The position numbers and the translations under genes are program-made. A stretch of DNA of 20,730 nt from Polyrhizophydium stewartii (lineage: Eukaryota; Chytridiomycota; Chytridiomycetes; Rhizophydiales): assembly GCA_027604665.1 (NCBI GenBank), contig JADGIZ010000184.1:1-20730 (forward strand), in the 5' to 3' direction. How positions within the stretch are numbered: position 1 is the stretch's first letter; each line of letters starts with the position of its first letter. Positions 1-8,981 of this stretch are shown piece after piece. The notes beneath the pieces are model-generated. The model ran no database searches. It saw only the letters and a program-made list of their open reading frames with translations, and was not told the DNA's origin.

Positions 1-363
1 GGGGGCGCCGGGGCCCGCGGGGCGCCCATCTCCGCCGCGCCGGCCGCCGCGCCGCCCGCCGGCCCATCTCCGGGCCCATCTGCATTGCCGCGCGACCCCC
101 CCCCCCCGCAATCCGCTTGGCCGCGCCGCATCGCGCCGCCCGGCCAGTGCGCCGGCATGCCGCACCACCCCTCTCGGGCGACCCCGCCGTGTCTCCGGCC
201 GGCCTCCCCTCAAGCCTGTGCCCGCAACCGTCTCCGCACTGGCACCTTGGACGCGGCCGGTCGCGGCTGGGCCGCGTCGCGGCCAATCGCGCCTCGGTTG
301 GGCCGCGTCGCGGCCCCAGTCATGATATCAGGCTGCCCCAACTCCCCACACACACTCAGCCCC
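1..363. promoter_or_regulatory. Very GC-rich region upstream of LRR-A with a twinned palindrome and CCAAT box
   Basis: I find no convincing coding exon here; the open frames are explained by extreme GC content. A 17-nt sequence, TGGGCCGCGTCGCGGCC, occurs at 268-284 and again at 299-315. Its core is an inverted repeat (GGCCGCG, one central T, CGCGGCC). A CCAAT pentamer lies at 283-287, at the end of the first copy. A palindrome repeated 31 bp apart around a CCAAT box would fit a promoter for the downstream LRR gene, but an upstream signal-peptide exon could also be hidden here. The promoter role is inferred. Confidence 0.35.
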
Positions 364-3300
364 ATGCTGCCCTCCGACCACCGTTGCAACGCGGCGGCCG
401 TCTTCGGCATCGACCCCCGGCTTGCCGGATGCCCCGGTCCCTGGATCCCCACCCGCAGGTCCGCACGAGCCCCGGTCGTCCGTGTCTCCCTCACCACCCT
501 GGTCGCCCCCAATCCCGGGCGGCTGCCTTTGCCCGCCGGACGCCCCTCCTCTGCACGCTGCCCACCGGCGGGCGGCCGCGGGCCTCTGCGCGCAGTCCGC
601 CCGCCGCCGGCCTGCTGCTGACAGCCTTGCGCCTGCTCGCCTCTCCGTGTCCCGGCGGCCGTCTCATCGCCGTCGTCGCCCGGCGACTTGCGCCACCGCC
701 AAGCAGCCCTCCCCCTGTCATTGTCCAGTCTCCCGCCGACTTTGACGTCGCTCTGCGCAACAATCTCAACAGGCTCGCCCGGTACGGTCAGTCCATGTGA
801 GTCGATCCTCGCCGCCGCCACCGCCCGGACGTCGCCTGTTCGCCCCTCACCCAGCCTGCTGACCCGCCCCGCCCAGCTGGCTCCATGCCACCGGCTCCCG
901 CTTCTCCATCCCAGAGTCCGTCGGCACCCTCACCACTCTGAAGCATCTGTGAGCCCTGTGCACGCACCCAGAGTCCCACGCCGCGCCGCTGCGTCGCGCT
1001 GACCGCCCTGCTCGCAAAGCACTCTCTCCGGCACCTTCACCGGCCCGATCCCGGACGCCATCGGCAATCTCGTCGACCTCGAGATCCTGTGAGCCCCGAC
1101 ACCTGCCGCTGCAAGATCCCGCCCCACACAGAGTCCTCACCAATGCTCTCGTGCCGCTCCACCTCCCACAGCGAGATCTTCAACACAGAAATCACCTGGG
1201 GCTTCACCGAATCCCTCAAAAGCCTCAAGAAGCTCGAGAAGCTGTGCGCAGCGCACTGCATGCTCGCTTGAATGGCCCCTTGCCCCAAAGACGCTCACAC
1301 CCAACCCAACCTCGCCAAAACAGCATCATCAGGGACAGCCGCCTCAGCGGCTCGATCCCAGACTTCATCAACGAGCTCCATTCTCTCACCGAAATGTGCG
1401 CATGCGGCTCTGCCCGGCAGCTCGTGCCGTTGCGCCGTGCGGCGACCGCTGATGCAGTCTCTGCGTCCCCGCCGTCGTCCACAGCAATCTCTCCAACAAC
1501 AACCTCAGCGGCGTGATCCCCAAGCAGATCACGCTCCTGCCCAGCCTGCGCACCCTGTGAGCTACACTGCCATGTCCCGCATCCGCCCACTTTCCCGCAC
1601 TGACGCCCTGCACAAGCGATCTGCACGGAAACAACCTCAATCAGTACATCCCTGTCGAGATTGGCAGGCTCACCAACCTCGAGCATCTGTAAGCCATCCC
1701 CTTGGTCTGCATGTGCGGCCCAGAGTCACGCCATCCGCCCGCCGCTCACAATCCCCAACCGCCCGGCAGCGACCTGCACAACAACAGGATCTACAGCCCC
1801 ATCCCAATGACCATGCGGAGCCTCGAGAACCTCGTCACCGTGTGCGTTCCCCAGTGCTCGCGCGCCGCCGCCCCCGCACGCGCCGCAGCTGCTGACGCTA
1901 ACGACCATATTTGCCCCTGCGTGCACAGCGATCTCTCCAACAACATCTTGGTTGCTTACGTTCCGGACATTTTCTCGTCGCTGCGGCGGCTGCGAGTCTT
2001 GTGCGTCATCGCCGCCCATGCGATCATCTCGCTCATGGCCCACGCTGACCCGCTAGCTTGCCGTTGGTCAATCTGCCGGCCTGCACTGCATCTCGCATCG
2101 CATGCTCGTCGGAAGCAATGTCGCCGGAAACAGACTGAGCGGCCCGCTCCCCGTCAGCCTCCTGGCCGCCGAATCGCTGCAGTACATGTGCGTGCAGCCC
2201 ATCGCTGTCCTGACCAAGTCTCATCGCCTCTTGCTTCTGACGCACTGCGCTGCTTCGATTCGTTTCTTTCAGCGACATTTCGGACAATGTCGATCTTGGT
2301 TCGCTGCATGCCGCATCTCCCAACTCGAGCATGGAGAGCTTCTTTGAGACGTACGTTGCTGCCGGCCATGGCCAGACAGACCTGCCCGCGTCTTACTGAC
2401 CTGGCCGCGACGCGCAGCAACAAGCCATTTGGAGCCAACGCCGCCAAGACCAGCCTCGGCGACCTCCCGCCCCTTCCGTCTCTCCTCGGCATGTGAGTTT
2501 AGCGGCATCGCTTCTCGCACGACAGCTCAACGGGACTGAGGCGACTGACGGATACGTGCTGCTTGCTGCGGGCTTTTGTAAAACAGCGACATCGCCAATA
2601 CTCGCTTCCGCATCAAGGACCTGTCGTTCCTTGCCGGCCGGACGCTCTACAAGCTGTGAGTATGCCGCGGATCTCGCCGTTGCTGACACCGCATCGCGGA
2701 CCATGCATGCACACGCCTCTGGCCCAGGAACTGCCGAAAATGCTGACGCCTGTTCGTCTGCGTGTCTGCAGTGGCTTCTCGCTCGACGGCGACATGATTC
2801 CGCGCTGGATCTCGTTCCCACCGACGCTCATATCTCTGTGCGTATCAGTCGGCTGAGGGCCACTGCTCACGGCTTTTGAACGGCAAACGCTGCTTTCACC
2901 GCTGACGTTGCGCCACCCAGCCGCCTGTCCGACAGCGGCCTCACGGAGCTGCCTCAGTGGATCACCCGCCTCCAAGACCTCGCCGAGCTGTGGGTCGTGG
3001 CGATTTTGAACCAGACGCCAGCATCCGCCTCAAGTAGCTGATAAGCAGTCCTCCTTCTTTGATGCAATCGATCCCCGTGTATATTGCTTTGGACCTGTCC
3101 GACAGCAATATTTCCGGCAATCGCTTCTACTCTGTGCCTCCGATCCTGCGCGAGCTGCCTTGGCTCAGATCTCTGTGAGAACCGTTTTGTGGCATGACTT
3201 GCTCCTTTCAGTCTCGAGGGACGCTGAGCTGCTTTCTGACGCTGACTTTGTGCCGTGCCATGATTGTCGCGCCGCAGCGACATCTCGAGGAACCACCTGC

Positions 3301-4329
3301 ACCCGGAAGAAAACGGCATCACTCACCTGCCTGGGCTGTATTCGCTGTGAGCTTTGATTGACCGCATCGGTTTTATGCGTTCCTGGCTGCCGGACTGACG
3401 ATGGCTCGGCTGTCATGCGTTGCACAGCAACATTTCAAACACTGGACTTGGCGGCGTGTTCCCTTCGTACGTGTTCAGAACGCTGCTTCGCCTGTGAGTC
3501 CCGCGATGCACCATGGGCAAACATGAGTGTGTCTCTTGCGCTGCGTGTGTGGAGGTGCGCTGATGCTCGGTTGGGTGTCGATGCCATTGCAGAGACATCT
3601 CCAACAACAACTACAAAGGCTTCAGTGGAACGCTGGACCCTTTACTCACGACGCTGTGAGTTGGCTTGTGGTCGCATGAGATGCCTGCTTCTCGCTCTCA
3701 GCACGCCACTGTTTGATGACTCGCTCACCTTGATTTGGCGCTCTGTTAGGCGCACCGTTGGCAACCCGAACCTGTCTGGCGAAGCTTGGCGACATGGCAA
3801 CTTAATGCCTACTGAAGAATCCATCTCGTGCGACCTATCCGGAACGAGCGTCTGCGTGCCGCTTGACCTTGTGACAAAGTGCAATGCAACCTGTGAGTTC
3901 CCCCGCCCTGCCCCGATGGCTTGAACTCACCGCGGCGATCTCGGACTGCAAGCACATGCTGCCGCCGCCACCACCCTCACCACCCCCACCCAAACAGTCG
4001 GCGCACCAAGTTCCGCTCAGATCTGACCGCCCAGCACGCGCACACACGCATACACATGATGTTGCGTTTATGCAGGCTCCTTTCCTTCCGAGTATCCGCC
4101 GAACATGGGCATGCCCTACCGCGCGTTCCCGACCGTGCTCATGTCCGTCTTTGGCGTGCTGCTCGTCGTGATCCTGGCTTCGGCCGGCGTCTTTTGGATC
4201 CGCAAGAAGCGTGCGGCCGAGAGCGTGCCTGGTGTTGGCAGGCCCCGCGGGGGGTCGGCGTCGGCGCAGGGCGGCGGCATCATTGTCAATGAGCAGCAGG
4301 CGCTGCTTTCTGACGACGCCGAGGCTTGA
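364..4329 (+). CDS. Single-pass membrane protein with plant-type leucine-rich repeats (LRR-A), about 21 exons
   Basis: Probable cell-surface or endomembrane LRR protein of about 623 residues; ligand unknown. Exons: 364-501 (LRR N-cap, tentative), 729-796 (start tentative), 877-948, 1020-1088, 1172-1243, 1324-1395, 1485-1556, 1617-1688, 1770-1841, 1929-2000, 2116-2187, 2273-2350, 2418-2492, 2587-2655, 2772-2837, 2921-2989, 3106-3174, 3278-3346, 3428-3493, 3593-3655, 3750-3892, 4076-4329. The early repeats show LSxNxLSGxIP motifs; later ones are shorter and more divergent. The cap has cysteines spaced C-X7-C-X8-C-X3-C, the last codon being split by the final intron (phase 1). A transmembrane helix spans about residues 559-581, then RKKR and a 42-residue tail containing EQQALL (612-617), an acidic dileucine sorting motif. 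There is no kinase or other signalling domain. No clear signal peptide is visible, so the N-terminus is provisional. The 3' half is secure. Confidence 0.8.
877..3655 (+). other. LRR-A exon ladder: 18 one-repeat exons in phase 2
   Basis: Eighteen consecutive internal exons measure 72, 69, 72, 72, 72, 72, 72, 72, 72, 78, 75, 69, 66, 69, 69, 69, 66 and 63 nt. All are multiples of three, and all begin and end in phase 2. Each starts one base into the codon of the last conserved hydrophobic position of the preceding repeat. Introns are 60-116 nt, begin GTGNG, GTAAG or GTACG, end AG and mostly carry CTGAC or CTGAT. One exon therefore equals one repeat of 21-26 residues. Confidence 0.85.
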
Positions 4330-4630
4330 AGGATCTCCGATCCGCTTCGGTCGTGGACCTCTACCGCCGCTGCCTCCACCTCTCCCTCTCCCTCTCCCTC
4401 TTTGCTTTCAACCGTGCACTGGTGGTCGCTGCCTCGCTTCTCGCATCATCTTCATTCGCATGCTCAATGAATCCGCATTTCTGGGGAGGGAATCTGGATC
4501 GGCTCGATGCGGTGGAGGACGGATCAAGCCGTCATCTTGCATCCGATGAAACTTTCCCGCAGGGGATTGCATCCGTCCCGCCAGCCTCCGCCCACCCACT
4601 CCCGACTTCCCGTCTCCGCCACCGCCCGTC
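4330..4630. promoter_or_regulatory. Intergenic spacer between LRR-A and LRR-B with a CTCCCT pyrimidine tract
   Basis: This 301-bp spacer separates the LRR-A stop codon from the first usable LRR-B start codon. Positions 4374-4402 form a pyrimidine tract with repeated TCCCTC units, a common element of fungal promoters. No AATAAA signal is visible. An open frame just after the tract encodes a hydrophobic stretch resembling a signal-peptide core, but it has no ATG, so I did not use it. The spacer probably holds the LRR-A 3' end and the LRR-B promoter, and possibly an unrecognised first exon. Confidence 0.35.
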
Positions 4631-7600
4631 ATGCAGGCCGCTGCCGGAGGAGGAGGAGGAGGAGGAGAGCCGTCGCCGGCCGCAAGCGAGTGCCAGGCGC
4701 TGCAGGGCGCTGGCGTCGTCGAGTCCCCCGCCGAGTGCTGTGGGCAGGAATCCCCGACGCACGCATGCGAGGGCGGGCACGTTGTGGCCGTGTGCGTCCC
4801 GCCCCACGCCGGCGCCGTCTCCCCCCAACGCCGCGTCCACAGCGTCGTGCGGGAGGGGGTAAGGTGCTCTGCCCGTGTCATGCTGATGCTCACCGGCTGC
4901 CTTGTCATGTCTCTCTCGCCGCTCGCCGCTCGTTGCTCGGCTGCTCGGCTGCTCGGCTGCTCGGCTGCTCGGCTGCTCGGCTGCTCGGCTGCTCGGCTGC
5001 TCGGCTGCTCGGCTTGTCTGGTGCTCCAGCGAGCTTGTCGGCGATGCCAGGGCTCTTGTCGAGCGTCTGACTGCTCTCGCGCAGCTGCCGATGCTGCGGA
5101 GCCTGTAAGCTGCGTTTGGCTCCCCCTCCCCCCTTTCTCCTCTGGTGTCTTGTCAGCCCCTGCCGTGCGGCCAGCGTCGCACGCGGCGGCGGGGGGGGGG
5201 GTCGGTCTGCTGACTCGAGCTTGCCGTCGTGTGCAGCGATATCCGTGTCTCATCTGCCCGTGGCCTGCGCGCATCTCCGTCGGCTTCCATCCCCGCTCAG
5301 ATCGGGCTGCTGCGCCAGCTTCATCGGCTGTACGTTGGCGGCGGCGGTAGCGTCCTATCCGCCTTGCCCCGCCTTGCCCCCGCCCCCGCCTGTGCCAGAC
5401 TCGGTTTGCATATTGACGTTGCTTGTGCGTGTATGCATCGGCTCTTGGACTTGGATTTGGGGTTTCCGTGTTTGCTCGTCCTGGCGTGGTTGCGTGCGGG
5501 CAGATCGGTTGTTGCTGAGGATCCAGAGGCGCTGTACGGACGTTTGCCGGACGAGATGGGTGCACTCGTCAACCTGACATCGCTGTGAGTCGGCTCGCGA
5601 GTGTATGCCTGGGTGAAGGATGTTTGTCTGGGTGATGATGCGAGGTGGCTGACTTGGTTGTGCGATGTGCGCTCTTTTTTTTTGGGGGGGGGGCTGCTCG
5701 CAGATCCGTCGAGGGGAACCGTGACAGCGGTCCGTTTCCCGAGTGGATTGCCCGCCTGGTCCGCCTTCAACGGCTGTGCGTGGTCATGCGTGCATGGATT
5801 GGTCGTGTCACGTCCGCCTGGTGCACAGAGCTGATCTGGGTTGTGGGGCTGCCGCTTGGATCTTGCACACGCCGTTGCAACTTTTCTTGGTTTGGCCGAG
5901 AATGCAGGCGTATCGTCAACTGCGGCCTCTCGGGGCCGATCCCAAAACCGATCGCGGGTCTCAAGGACCTCAAGGAGCTGTGCGTGTTGATATGAGCAGC
6001 CGCGTCTGAAGTCGGGTGCGAGGCTGATGATGCCTGATGTCAGGGTTCTTGTGCGGAACGCTATCACGGGGGACATTCCCCCTGCGATTGGCGCGATGCC
6101 CAGTCTCGAGATCCTGTGGGTCGGGCAAATGCATGCTGGTGCTGTGCTTTCGGCAGAGGCTGACTAGTCTATGCTGAAAGCGATCTTGGATTCAATGAGC
6201 TCGGCGGCACTCTTCCCGGCTGGATTGGCGACATGCCGAGCATCAAGTCGCTGTAAGCTCGCCGTATCTCCGTGGACGGGCAGGAGGATAAGGCGAAAGT
6301 GGCGCTGGCTGACAGTTCTGCTCATCAAGTGGGTTGGCGTTCAATGCTTTTAAGGGCACCGTTCCGGCCAGCCTGGCGCGCGCGCAGAGTATGGTTTCAA
6401 TGTGAGACGCACGAGCGGACCTGTGGGCTGCAAGAGGGGGATGCACCAGGCAAGCTGCGTGTGTTAATGCTCGCTTCGTCGCAGCGAGCTACAGGGAAAC
6501 AGCGGTCTCCGCGGACGTATCCCCGACGAGCTCGCTGGTCTCAAGTCCCTACACAGCCTGTGCGGATCTTGCTGCCGATCGAATCTATTTGAGAAGCTTG
6601 CTGACTGGCATGCCTCTTCTGTGCGCCGTGGCAGCGATCTGCACATGACCGAGCTCTCTGGCGGCCCGTTTTCTGGCGTCGATGCGTTCCCGGCCCTGAC
6701 GTCCATGTAAGGCACTGTTTGCACGACCAGGGGATGTCGCCTTTGTGTTGTGTGTGCGGAGACTGGGCATCTGACGACTGTCTGCTCTGGCTGCAGCAAC
6801 ATTGCCAACACGGCGTTTTCGCCGAATGCGTTCGCCTTCCTGGCCGGAAGGCAGATGGACGCCATGTGCGATCTCGCAAGCGCTGTTTGGCTTCCGCGCT
6901 ATGCTTGGATTCGTTTTGCCATGTCTGACAGCTTTCTGTTCAACGTGCGCAAACACACATGCGCAGCGCGCTCTCTGCCCCCGACGGCACCGTACCGGCG
7001 TGGATCAAAGACACCAATCCGGCGTCGCTGTCGATGCGTAAGAGTGGTATCGCGCAGCTGCCCGAATGGTTCTCGTCCTTCAAGCGGCTTGCAAGCCTGT
7101 GCGTCTTGCTCTGCCGCTGAGCGCCGTGATGCCGCCCCATCGACGATGCTGATGGTGGTGGTGCTGCTGTGTTGGTACATCCCGCCAGTGATCTCTCGGG
7201 CAACAAGCTTGCGCGAGTTCCGTCCGTCGTTGGTACCATGACTCGCCTCGAGATCATGTGCGTACACCCACACCCACACCCACACTCTCTCTCTGTATGG
7301 TGAATTCGCGGCAGGCGGCTATCTCGCTGACTGACTCCCACCACTCATGCTTGCTGTCAGAAACCTTGCCGATAACGCCATCTCGGGAGATCTGGCCGTG
7401 CTGCGTGTCCACCCGAGGCTAAGAAGCATGTGCGATGATCGTGGTTTACTTGGATTGTCTTTTTTGGAAGCGCATGCTGATTTGGCGGCGGCTGACGGCT
7501 GTTTCTTGCATCCTGGATGAGCAGCAACCTGGCGCGCAACAATCTCTCGGGACCTGTCAGGAACACGTGCTTCCGCAAGCGCAGCTTCCCGCAATCTCTG

Positions 7601-8271
7601 TAAGATCTGCGGGCAGTGGATGGCGCGCGCGGGGGAGGGCGGATCAAGCTTGATATCTTGCGCTCGAATCACGCAGCGAGATGGGATCTGACTTTGCCCC
7701 GTGGATGAACTCGATGCAGGGATATTTCGGACAATGACTTTGAGGGCGACGTGGGCGGATGCTTTGACCACCAGGCGTACACGCTCCTGTAGGCACAAGA
7801 GCGGTGTTTCTGACGCACATGTGGGCATATGCCAGTCAACGCTGACAAGACGATGCGATACCGCTCGACTCGCTCGCGATCGTCCTCAACTCCAGCAACC
7901 TGCGCGGAAACAGCAAGTTGCACGGCAACGCGGACGCCGAGTTTGTGGTCGGCGTCGGAGGCGGCTGGCGCAAGGTGTGCGACTTTTCGAGCACCGCTGT
8001 GTGCGCGCCGGGCGAGGACGGCATGGCGCTGTGCACGGCGAGCTGTGCGTTTGAGCCGGCCGGAGCGCTGCCGCCTGCCGTGTACATTGGCGCCGTGGCC
8101 TTGTTCATCGTGGTTGCCGTCGTCGGGAGCGCCGTGGCGGCGGTGTACGGCAAGCGGCGCGACGGCGGTGCCGATGGCGGCAATGCAGCACAGGCGGCAC
8201 AGGCGGACGAGCGCAGGCCGCTGCTTGCGGGTGCCGGCAGTGCACCTGGCAGTGGAGGCGGAGATGCGTGA
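4631..8271 (+). CDS. Single-pass membrane protein with plant-type leucine-rich repeats (LRR-B), paralogue of LRR-A
   Basis: Probable membrane LRR protein of about 591 residues. Exons: 4631-4791, 5030-5104, 5237-5329, 5504-5584, 5704-5775, 5908-5979, 6044-6115, 6181-6252, 6330-6401, 6485-6559, 6635-6706, 6797-6865, 6967-7098 (two repeats), 7189-7257, 7361-7429, 7525-7599, 7720-7788, 7896-8271. Exon 1 encodes a poly-Gly run from a GGA repeat, then an LRR N-cap (SECQALQG, a CC pair, CEGGHVVAV). The repeats are plant-type (for example LSGPIPKPIAGL). The last exon holds a cysteine cap (C-X7-C-X9-C-X3-C), a transmembrane helix at about 530-552, KRR, and a tail with ERRPLL (572-577). The same architecture and tandem position mark it as a paralogue of LRR-A. 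LRR-A has an extra intron before the transmembrane exon that is absent here. No signal peptide follows the first ATG, so an upstream exon may be missing. Confidence 0.8.
4643..4666 (+). repeat. GGA trinucleotide run encoding poly-Gly in LRR-B exon 1
   Basis: A short GGA microsatellite near the 5' end of the first LRR-B exon encodes about seven consecutive glycines. It is in frame with the N-cap and may vary in length. Confidence 0.6.
4935..5014 (+). repeat. Tandem repeat, ten copies of the 8-mer GCTCGGCT, in LRR-B intron 1
   Basis: Ten perfect head-to-tail copies of GCTCGGCT fill 80 bp shortly before the 3' splice site at 5029. The 8-bp period is not a multiple of three. The array is open in several frames, where it would encode RLLGCSAA-type repeats. 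Splicing exon 1 (ending 4791, phase 2) to exon 2 (starting 5030) removes it and restores the LRR frame, so it is intronic. Confidence 0.85.
5676..5694 (+). repeat. Homopolymer pair (T run followed by G run) in an LRR-B intron
   Basis: A run of about nine T is followed directly by about ten G inside the intron 5585-5703, just upstream of its AG. The T run could serve as the polypyrimidine tract. The exact run lengths may be unreliable in sequencing. Confidence 0.5.
7262..7294 (+). repeat. CACACC / CT microsatellite in an LRR-B intron
   Basis: The intron 7258-7360 begins GTGCGT and continues with repeated CACACC units, then a short CT run. It is simple-sequence DNA with no coding role. Confidence 0.5.
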
Positions 8272-8303
8272 CGGGGACCTCGTCGGAAGTTTCTTTTGTG
8301 GCA

Positions 8304-8981
8304 ATGAACACGCTGGTGACAGAGGCCGGGGTCGGTGCTACGAGCGACGGCGACGGCGACGGCGGCGCGGCACACGACGGACAGCCGAGACCGACGCTCG
8401 TGTGGGAGCGGTACGCCGACCAGGTTGCGCACTGGCCGACCGAGGGCCGCCACGTGCTGGCGCAGTTCACGGCGGACACGGTCGTGGTCTATCAGGCATT
8501 CAACCAGGCCATCGGACACGCCGCCGTCCGCCAGCAGCGGCTCGCCGGCGCGCCGGGGTTCAAGCTCGACCGCATGTCGTGGATCAAGCCGGGCTTCCTG
8601 TGGATGATGCACCGCTGCGGGTGGGGCAGCGGCCTGCGCGGCCAGGAGGCGGTGCTGGCCATCCACATGCGGCGGGCGGCCTTTGAGGCGCATCTCGCCG
8701 CCGCGCTGGTGCTCGGGCCTGGTGTTGTGCCGGGCACCGCGCGCGGCCGCGACGTGGTCGTGCAGTGGGACCCGGACTACGACCCGCGCGACGTGCGGCT
8801 GGGCCGCCGCGCCGTGCAGATCGGCCTGCGCGGCGATGCGCTCGGCCGCTTCGCGAGAGACGAGATCGTCGCCATCGAGGACATCACGCAGCGGTGTCGC
8901 GCCGCGCACGCCGAGGCGGCCGTCGGCAGCGCGTCGCTCGAGACGCCGCGCGAGCGGGTGCTGGTGCTCGGCGGCGAATGA
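8304..8981 (+). CDS. DUF4291 family protein, intronless
   Basis: A 225-residue protein of the DUF4291 family, a domain of unknown function known mainly from bacteria and some fungi. Family signatures are visible in order: TADTVVVYQAFNQAIG, MSWIKPGFLWMMHRCGWG, VLAIHMRR, QWDPDYDP, RAVQIGLRG and IVAIEDIT. The ATG at 8304 is the first in-frame start; the frame is open upstream to 8268 but only with GTG. The first 30 or so residues are low-complexity and the conserved part starts near WERYADQ. The gene lies only 32 bp after the LRR-B stop and has no intron, whereas every other gene here is split. That contrast suggests acquisition from bacteria or a retrocopy, but this is inference. No function can be given beyond the family. 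Confidence 0.85.
   Translation: MNTLVTEAGVGATSDGDGDGGAAHDGQPRPTLVWERYADQVAHWPTEGRHVLAQFTADTVVVYQAFNQAIGHAAVRQQRLAGAPGFKLDRMSWIKPGFLWMMHRCGWGSGLRGQEAVLAIHMRRAAFEAHLAAALVLGPGVVPGTARGRDVVVQWDPDYDPRDVRLGRRAVQIGLRGDALGRFARDEIVAIEDITQRCRAAHAEAAVGSASLETPRERVLVLGGE

Larger units (their letters stand above)
5030..7788 (+). other. LRR-B exon ladder: phase-2 repeat exons, one of them fused
   Basis: Sixteen consecutive exons measure 75, 93, 81, 72, 72, 72, 72, 72, 75, 72, 69, 132, 69, 69, 75 and 69 nt. All are multiples of three with phase-2 ends. The 132-nt exon (6967-7098) carries two repeats read straight through, where an intron would be expected around 7036. Introns have the same GT, CTGAY and AG signals as in LRR-A. 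Confidence 0.82.

Noticed and set aside
117..800. Large plus-strand open frame at the left end as a separate gene
   Set aside because: Only its last part (about 729-796) matches an LRR exon with a good acceptor and donor. The rest is Arg/Pro-rich with no domain and probably spans an intron and upstream DNA.
4326..4470. Signal-peptide-like hydrophobic stretch just before LRR-B
   Set aside because: The frame has no ATG between the LRR-A stop and the hydrophobic segment, and I found no splice join that links it convincingly to the N-cap exon.
4935..5014. CRISPR-like array
   Set aside because: The units are 8 bp and contiguous with no spacers, inside a eukaryotic intron. It is a simple tandem repeat.
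4902..5108. Protein with RLLGCSAA repeats read through the 8-mer array
   Set aside because: The splice from 4791 to 5030 restores the LRR frame and gives the expected 75-nt phase-2 exon. The array has a non-triplet period and is removed as intron.
4408..5565. Minus-strand open frame of 385 codons with SSRAAEQP-type repeats
   Set aside because: The repeats are the antisense reading of the intronic 8-bp array, and the rest opposes LRR-B exons and introns.
7034..7045. Possible GC-AG intron donor (AT|GCGTAAG) in LRR-B
   Set aside because: No acceptor precedes the next repeat, and reading straight through gives a perfect second repeat in frame.
364..8271. LRR receptor kinases like those of plants
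   Set aside because: Both tails are only about 40 residues after the transmembrane helix and contain no kinase motifs before the stop codons.
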